DNA from: JAVBUP01 sp031555175
GTDB taxonomy: Bacteria; Bacillota_I; Bacilli_A; Erysipelotrichales; Coprobacillaceae
DNA length: 18,545 nt
NCBI GenBank assembly: GCA_031555175.1
Contig: JAVBUP010000033.1
Location: forward strand, 1 to 18,545
Direction of reading: 5' to 3'
Shown here: piece by piece, positions 14,539-18,545 of the stretch
How positions within the stretch are numbered: position 1 is the first letter of the stretch
Layout: each line of letters starts with the position of its first letter
The notes under the pieces: model-generated
Databases searched by the model: none
What the model was told of the DNA's origin: nothing
Seen by the model: only the letters and a program-made list of their open reading frames with translations
Program-made: the position numbers and the translations under genes

Positions 14539-15845
14539 TTGAAAATCCAAGTTTTGATATTGTAAAAAGAGAGTTTGTTATATCTAATGAGTCAGTAATA
14601 ATACAGTATTTATCTAGCCTTACTGATTCCTTAATAATTAATGACCTTGTGAGAAGTATAATCGAGTGTAAAAATATTGAAAATTTAGAAAGTTGCTTAA
14701 TCAATGGAAGTATTACGACATCAAGTGACAGTAAAGAAATAACTACTTGCCTTTATGCTGGAAATTGCATTGTTTCTACTTCTCATAAAACATGGATAAT
14801 TGAAACTAGATCATATCCAAACCGTGGTATTTCAGAACCAGAAACTGAGAAGAGCATTAGAGGTAGTAAAGATGGTTTTAACGAAAATATTATTACTAAT
14901 GTTGGTTTAATAAGAAGACGAATTAGAAGTAATAATTTAATTATCAATATTCATAGGGTTGGATCTATTTCAAAAACTGATTTATGTGTTTGTTATATGA
15001 ATAACAATGTAAACAAAAAAGTATTAAACTTCATTAATGATAGAATTGCTAAAATTACAACAGATGATCTTGTTATGTCAGATAGAGCACTAGAAGAGTT
15101 GGTTTTTGATCAAGGATATAATCCATATCCAAAGATTAGATATACTGAGCGACCAGATATAGTAGCCGCACACATAGTTAAGGGATATATAGCAATAATT
15201 GTTGATACTTCTGCAAGTGTAATTTTGTGTCCAACTACACTATTTGAAACGCTTGAACATGTTGAAGAGTATCGCCAAACACCAATTATAGGTTCATTTA
15301 TAAGAATGATTAGATATTTCGCTATTTTCCTTAGTGTATATTTAGTACCAATTTGGTTGTTAGTAATTGAAAATCTTGGCATTAATAATACTTTATTTGT
15401 TATACCGAAGGAAATATCGTTGCAAACTATTGTTTTTCAGGTGCTAATAGTAGAGTTATCCATTGAGTTTCTAAGAATTGCAACTATTCATACCCCGACT
15501 CAATTAGCTAGTGCTACGGGATTAATTGCAGCTATACTTCTTGGTCAATTTGCAGTTGAATTAGGTTTGTTTATTCCAGAAATACTAATATATTGCGCTA
15601 TTGGAAATGTAGGGCATTTTGCCACACCTAATTACGAAATATCGTTGGCAAATAAAGTAGTAAAATTAATCTTTATCATTGCAATTGGATTGTTCTCAAA
15701 GATGGGCTTTATAGTTTCTAACTTTTTATTCATATTGTTCTTAATGACTATGAAAAGTTGTGGAATGCACTACCTGTATCCTTTAGTCCCATATAATAGA
15801 AAAGCATTACTAAATGCCATAATAAGAAAACCAAAATCAAACTAA
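14535..15845 (+). CDS. spoVAF: Stage V sporulation protein AF, GerA-family spore membrane protein
   Basis: SpoVAF resembles the A subunit of GerA nutrient receptors and speeds germination; in Bacillus it works with the channel and an accessory protein. It has an N-terminal soluble domain, the GerA signature near residues 99-131 (SEPETEKSIRG, NVGLIRRRIRS), a second conserved block (VDTSASVILCPTTLFETLEH, then EYRQTPIIGSFIRMIRY), and a C-terminal membrane domain with about four to five helices. At 436 residues it is shorter than the Bacillus protein (about 490). The ATG overlaps the spoVAEb stop (ATGA, 14535-14538). It ends the operon. It could be mistaken for a GerA receptor subunit, but no B or C subunit genes are present and the spoVA context decides. 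Confidence 0.93.
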   Translation: MIENPSFDIVKREFVISNESVIIQYLSSLTDSLIINDLVRSIIECKNIENLESCLINGSITTSSDSKEITTCLYAGNCIVSTSHKTWIIETRSYPNRGISEPETEKSIRGSKDGFNENIITNVGLIRRRIRSNNLIINIHRVGSISKTDLCVCYMNNNVNKKVLNFINDRIAKITTDDLVMSDRALEELVFDQGYNPYPKIRYTERPDIVAAHIVKGYIAIIVDTSASVILCPTTLFETLEHVEEYRQTPIIGSFIRMIRYFAIFLSVYLVPIWLLVIENLGINNTLFVIPKEISLQTIVFQVLIVELSIEFLRIATIHTPTQLASATGLIAAILLGQFAVELGLFIPEILIYCAIGNVGHFATPNYEISLANKVVKLIFIIAIGLFSKMGFIVSNFLFILFLMTMKSCGMHYLYPLVPYNRKALLNAIIRKPKSN

Positions 15846-15870
15846 CATCATTTAATGATGTTTTTTTTAT
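15844..15870 (+). terminator. Terminator of the spoVA operon
   Basis: AACATCAT pairs with ATGATGTT around a short T/A loop, followed by eight Ts (15861-15868). It overlaps the spoVAF stop codon. Confidence 0.85.
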
Positions 15871-15895
15871 TTTACTTTTTTATGAAGCATATTTT

Positions 15896-15904
15896 TGTTA
15901 TAAT
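15896..15904 (+). promoter_or_regulatory. Extended -10 promoter of scpAB
   Basis: TGtTATAAT, a perfect extended -10 element, lies 18 bases before the scpA start. No good -35 is visible. Transcription would start near 15911, almost at the ribosome site (AAAGGGGTGG, 15909-15918). Confidence 0.55.
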
Positions 15905-15922
15905 ATACAAAGGGGTGGAAAT

Positions 15923-16663
15923 ATGTTTACTGTATCTTTTACAAACGAAACCGGAGAATTATTCGATGGTCCATTAGATTATTTATTACATTTAATTAAA
16001 CAAAATGAAATGGATTTGGTTAATTTAGACCTTACATTAATTACCGATCAATACTTAGCATATATCCACAATTCTGTAGAGAATCTTCATTTAGAAGTGG
16101 CTAGTGAATACTTGGTAATGGCTGCTTATTTGATTGAAACAAAAAGTAAAATGTTGTTACCAAAGGAAAGAGTAGAACTTGAAGATGAATATCAAGAAGA
16201 TCCTCGTGACCAATTAATACGCAGACTAATTGAGTATAAAAAATATAAAGATGTTTTAGATGAATTTAGAAATAACCGTGAAGAAAGAACAAAATACTTT
16301 ACAAAAATTCCAAATAATTTGGTTGAATATCATATTGATCAATCAAATCGAATTCCTAATGATTTAGAAGTATATGATCTTGTAAGAGCAATGCAAAAAA
16401 TGTTTCAAAGAAAAGTTTTACTTGAACCAATGCAAACAGCAATTGCTAAAAAAGAGTATTCAGTCGAAAATAGAGTTGAAGAGATTAAAAACTTTTTTAA
16501 ATTTAAAAATACTAAGCGTATAATATTTGATGAACTTTTTGATATACCAGATAAAGATTATTTTATTGTAACTTTTATGGCAGTTCTTGACTTAGTAAAA
16601 AATAGATATTTAATTATTGAGCAAATTAATAATTTTGATGAAATATATTTGGAGGTTAAGTAA
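15923..16663 (+). CDS. scpA: Segregation and condensation protein A
   Basis: ScpA is the kleisin that bridges the two SMC heads of bacterial condensin. The 246 residues match the family (Bacillus about 251). The N-terminal SMC-neck-binding region reads FDGPLDYLLHLIKQNEMDLV (14-33) and continues through ASEYLVMAAYLIETKSKMLLP, both hallmarks of ScpA. A charged linker follows (RDQLIRRLIEYKKYKDV), and the C-terminal winged helix (about 170-246) contacts the other SMC head. GGGGTGG supports the ATG at 15923. It overlaps scpB by one base (TAATG). Confidence 0.97.
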   Translation: MFTVSFTNETGELFDGPLDYLLHLIKQNEMDLVNLDLTLITDQYLAYIHNSVENLHLEVASEYLVMAAYLIETKSKMLLPKERVELEDEYQEDPRDQLIRRLIEYKKYKDVLDEFRNNREERTKYFTKIPNNLVEYHIDQSNRIPNDLEVYDLVRAMQKMFQRKVLLEPMQTAIAKKEYSVENRVEEIKNFFKFKNTKRIIFDELFDIPDKDYFIVTFMAVLDLVKNRYLIIEQINNFDEIYLEVK

Positions 16664-17232
16664 TGGAATTGATTAATCAAAAAATGAGTATACTAGAAGG
16701 TTTATTGTTCCTTGTAGGAGATGAAGGCATTACGCTAAAGCAAATTGCACTTTTTCTTGAAATAACTGCTAAAGAAGCAGAAATTGTGATTAGTGAGTTA
16801 GAAAAATCATATAATCAAGAAACTAGAGGAATCAAACTTTCGATACTTGGTGAAAGATATAAGTTGACAACAAAACCTGAGCATTTTACATATTATCAAA
16901 AATTGACAGAGCAAACAGAAAGCAATTTGTCTAATGCTGCATTAGAGATATTAGCGATAATAGCTTACAATCAACCAGTTACACGTGTTCAAATCGAAGA
17001 AATTCGTGGTGTAAATAGTGAAACTACTATTAAGCGATTGATAGCAAAAGCATTGATAAGAGAAGTAGGGCGTGATGAAAACAAACCTGGTAGCCCATAT
17101 TTATACGCAGTAACTGATGAATTTATGGATGCATTTAATTTAAGTTCGCTTAAAGAACTGCCAGAATTACAAGTAATAGACGAGTTAAATGAGGAGTCAG
17201 ATATATTCACAGCTAAATATATGGAGGAATAG
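16663..17232 (+). CDS. scpB: Segregation and condensation protein B
   Basis: ScpB is a dimeric winged-helix protein that binds ScpA and stabilises the SMC complex. The 189 residues match the family (Bacillus 197). The first winged helix is at about 5-75 (ILEGLLFLVGDEGIT). The second, at about 85-160, contains the conserved LSNAALEILAIIAYNQPVTR and IEEIRGVNSETTIKRLI, then GRPxxPGSPYLY-like GRDENKPGSPYLYAVTDEFM. The start overlaps the scpA stop (TAATG, 16661-16665). The stop lies one base before the next gene's ATG, so all three genes are probably one transcript. Confidence 0.97.
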   Translation: MELINQKMSILEGLLFLVGDEGITLKQIALFLEITAKEAEIVISELEKSYNQETRGIKLSILGERYKLTTKPEHFTYYQKLTEQTESNLSNAALEILAIIAYNQPVTRVQIEEIRGVNSETTIKRLIAKALIREVGRDENKPGSPYLYAVTDEFMDAFNLSSLKELPELQVIDELNEESDIFTAKYMEE

Positions 17233-17233
17233 T

Positions 17234-18328
17234 ATGAAGAGAATAGATGATTTTGTTTTGATGTATATTAAACCTAATGTTTATAATTTTATAAAGTTTG
17301 CGATAGGTTTTAGCTTATTATTCTATTTGTTTATTATTACTTTTCAATATACAAGCCCTTTTGTCGTTGGATTTGTAGTTGCAATCTTGTCCATAAGGCC
17401 TATACAGTGGGTTATGAAAAAGTTTAAATTTAAAACTGGAATAGCTGTAATGCTGGTAAATAGTGTTGTGTTTATAATAACTTTTATTGCTATAATTACA
17501 TTCTCGCTATATATTGGTTTTGAAATTAAAAATTTAATATTAAGCATTTATAATTTCTTACAAGAAAATTATGAGTCAATTATTCAAGATTTTGAAAGTT
17601 GGTTATTAAGTTTTCAGTTTGTTGATAAAGCTTTAATTAATTCTATTACTGATATGTTTATGAGCAGTGGGACAGAAATGTCTACACAATTATTAGCACA
17701 ATCATCTTTAGTATTTAACAAGGTATTAGCATTTGTGTCATTTATTCCAAATTTATTTATAGTACTTTTATTTTCAATATTCTCTGCTTATCCAATAAGT
17801 ATTGAATTATTGCAAACTAATCTAATTACAAAAAAGAAGGAACATACAAAGACTGAAATTATGATTTCAGAATCGATTGATAGTGTTGGTAAATATGTAA
17901 TTACATATGGTTTATTAGTGTTTATAACTTTTATGGTAACATTAATTGGGTTTATCATTTTGAATATTCCATATGCATTTTTATTAAGTGTTCTATGTGC
18001 AATATTGGACTTACTACCAATAGTTGGTACGATTTTGATATTTGTACCATTAATAATTATGTATCTCATGGAAGGTAACTATGTATTAGCGATTGCATTA
18101 GCTGTATTATATGTAGTAATTCAGGTTGTTAGGCAATCTGTACAACCAAGACTATTGTCTACATCACTTGATATTCATCCATTAGTAACTTTGTTTTCAA
18201 TCTTCGCTGGATTAAAATTAGCTGGATTTGTAGGTATGTTATATTTCATCGCATTATTTGTAGGATATGGTATCTATAAGCGAGTTATTATTGAAAGTGT
18301 TAATAGCCAAACTGAAATTGAATTATAG
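17234..18328 (+). CDS. AI-2E/PerM-family membrane protein, YtvI-like
   Basis: The 364-residue protein has the AI-2E transporter (UPF0118/PerM) layout: paired helices at about 17-37 and 40-55, more near 70-92, a soluble central part (about 100-165), and a cluster of C-terminal helices. The family hallmarks are DLLPIVGTILIFVPL, RQSVQPRLLSTSLDIHPL and GLKLAGFVGMLYFIAL. Size and these motifs resemble YtvI, the family member annotated as a sporulation membrane protein, but the subgroup is not certain and the substrate is unknown. I chose the ATG at 17234, with GGAGG at 17223-17227; an earlier in-frame ATG at 17189 lies in scpB without a ribosome site. An IS3 element begins about 13 bases after the stop. 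Confidence 0.88.
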   Translation: MKRIDDFVLMYIKPNVYNFIKFAIGFSLLFYLFIITFQYTSPFVVGFVVAILSIRPIQWVMKKFKFKTGIAVMLVNSVVFIITFIAIITFSLYIGFEIKNLILSIYNFLQENYESIIQDFESWLLSFQFVDKALINSITDMFMSSGTEMSTQLLAQSSLVFNKVLAFVSFIPNLFIVLLFSIFSAYPISIELLQTNLITKKKEHTKTEIMISESIDSVGKYVITYGLLVFITFMVTLIGFIILNIPYAFLLSVLCAILDLLPIVGTILIFVPLIIMYLMEGNYVLAIALAVLYVVIQVVRQSVQPRLLSTSLDIHPLVTLFSIFAGLKLAGFVGMLYFIALFVGYGIYKRVIIESVNSQTEIEL

Positions 18329-18371
18329 ACTGTAAGACAAATGTGCAGTTGTCAACGAAAAGTAGACACAA

Positions 18372-18545
18372 TTAAAAACATAGTGAGAACCCTTGCTCAG
18401 AAGGATACTGGGCGGGGTTTTTATATTCTAATGCATATGCAGGACGTTCGTAATTAAAATAAGATATATAGAAATCTAAGAAATCCTCTATTGTATCCCA
18501 ATCGTTAATTCTATAATCACATCTCATTTCTGCCTTAATCCATCC
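18372..18545 (-). CDS. IS3-family transposase, C-terminal part (partial)
   Basis: The minus-strand frame enters at the window edge and ends at TAA (18372-18374), giving 57 residues. It reads WIKAEMRCDYRIND, DTIEDFLDFYISYFNYERP, ALEYKNPAQY. This is the usual end of the IS3/IS150 DDE integrase domain ('LKxE...TIEEFIDYYNNERPH..LxYKTPxxY'). The catalytic Glu should lie just beyond the window edge, a few residues before GWIKAE. The frame is open throughout, with no sign of decay in this part. Confidence 0.85.
   Translation of the reverse strand, partial: GWIKAEMRCDYRINDWDTIEDFLDFYISYFNYERPAYALEYKNPAQYPSEQGFSLCF
18388..18424 (+). terminator. Plus-strand terminator inside the transposase tail
   Basis: AACCCTTGCTCAG (18388-18400) pairs imperfectly with CTGGGCGGGGTT (18408-18419) around AAGGATA and runs into TTTTTAT. 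It is oriented to stop + strand transcripts, such as those leaving the scpAB operon, before they cross the element antisense to the transposase. On the minus strand no T tract follows. Confidence 0.6.

Larger units (their letters stand above)
18342..18545 (-). mobile_element. IS3-family insertion sequence, transposase-3' end (partial)
   Basis: The segment includes the C-terminus of an IS3-type transposase and, outside it, a sequence like the terminal repeats of IS150-group elements: it begins TGTGCAG (18342) and contains AAAAGTAGACA (18358-18368). IS3-family elements begin with TG, which suggests the edge at 18342, though TGTCAAC at 18350 is an alternative. The element continues past the window, so its other end, target duplication and completeness cannot be seen. 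Confidence 0.75.

Noticed and set aside
17189..17233. Longer start for the AI-2E-family protein inside scpB
   Set aside because: It has no ribosome site and adds a polar extension. The ATG at 17234 follows GGAGG with correct spacing.
1..18545. Mycoplasma genetic code (TGA as Trp), suggested by the short SMC and high A+T
   Set aside because: Several genes end in TGA at expected positions (for example 7376-7378, 14189-14191 and 14536-14538), and Trp positions use TGG.
1..18545. CRISPR arrays, tRNA, rRNA or SRP RNA genes
   Set aside because: No regularly spaced repeats and no tRNA-like or 4.5S/6S-like folds were seen in the intergenic regions, which are all under about 150 bases.

Overview
The window is about 70% A+T. 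Genes are tightly packed, mostly on the + strand, with Gram-positive ribosome binding sites (GGAGG, GAGGTGA). TGA is used as a stop and TGG as tryptophan, so this is the standard bacterial code and not the mycoplasma code. The SMC protein is short, about the length seen in mollicutes, yet the window also carries a spore dipicolinic-acid channel operon. Together these suggest a spore-forming, low-G+C Bacillota lineage near the Erysipelotrichia/mollicute branch. That placement is inference; no marker gene here proves it.

Layout. (1) 1-130: the 3' end of an unidentified gene, then a terminator. (2) 199-6645: smc, ftsY, ylxM, ffh and a DUF1287 protein, coupled by overlaps or short gaps and closed by a terminator. 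This is the chromosome-organisation and signal-recognition-particle operon. (3) 6661-11316: a Bce-type antimicrobial-peptide sensing and detoxification module, made of an OmpR-family response regulator, a histidine kinase, an ABC ATPase and a 681-residue FtsX-type permease. The kinase is split in its first membrane segment by a reading-frame break. The hairpin between kinase and ABC genes contains a TTACA-N4-TGTAA palindrome, the operator type known for Bce-like regulators. (4) 11308-12705: a membrane-anchored thermonuclease (minus strand) divergent from a type I signal peptidase, with a perfect 7-bp palindrome midway between their likely promoters. (5) 12772-15845: spoVAC, spoVAD, spoVAEb and spoVAF, all overlapping, closed by a terminator. 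(6) 15899-18328: scpA, scpB and an AI-2E/YtvI-like membrane protein. (7) 18342 to the end: one end of an IS3-family element with the C-terminus of its transposase on the minus strand.

How the genes fit together. SMC (region 2) and ScpA/ScpB (region 6) form one condensin complex, although about 12.7 kb of other genes separate them. FtsY, Ffh and YlxM are the protein-targeting machinery that would insert the many membrane proteins encoded here. The Bce module should sense a cell-wall-active peptide and induce its own transporter. The SpoVA proteins would load dipicolinic acid into, and release it from, a spore.

Most of the window is recognisable biology in a compact arrangement. I see no clear candidate for an entirely new system. 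The most notable points are the frame-broken kinase, its unusual phosphoacceptor motif, the dual-purpose operator/terminator hairpin, the shared palindrome between nuclease and signal peptidase, and an antisense terminator inside the transposase tail.
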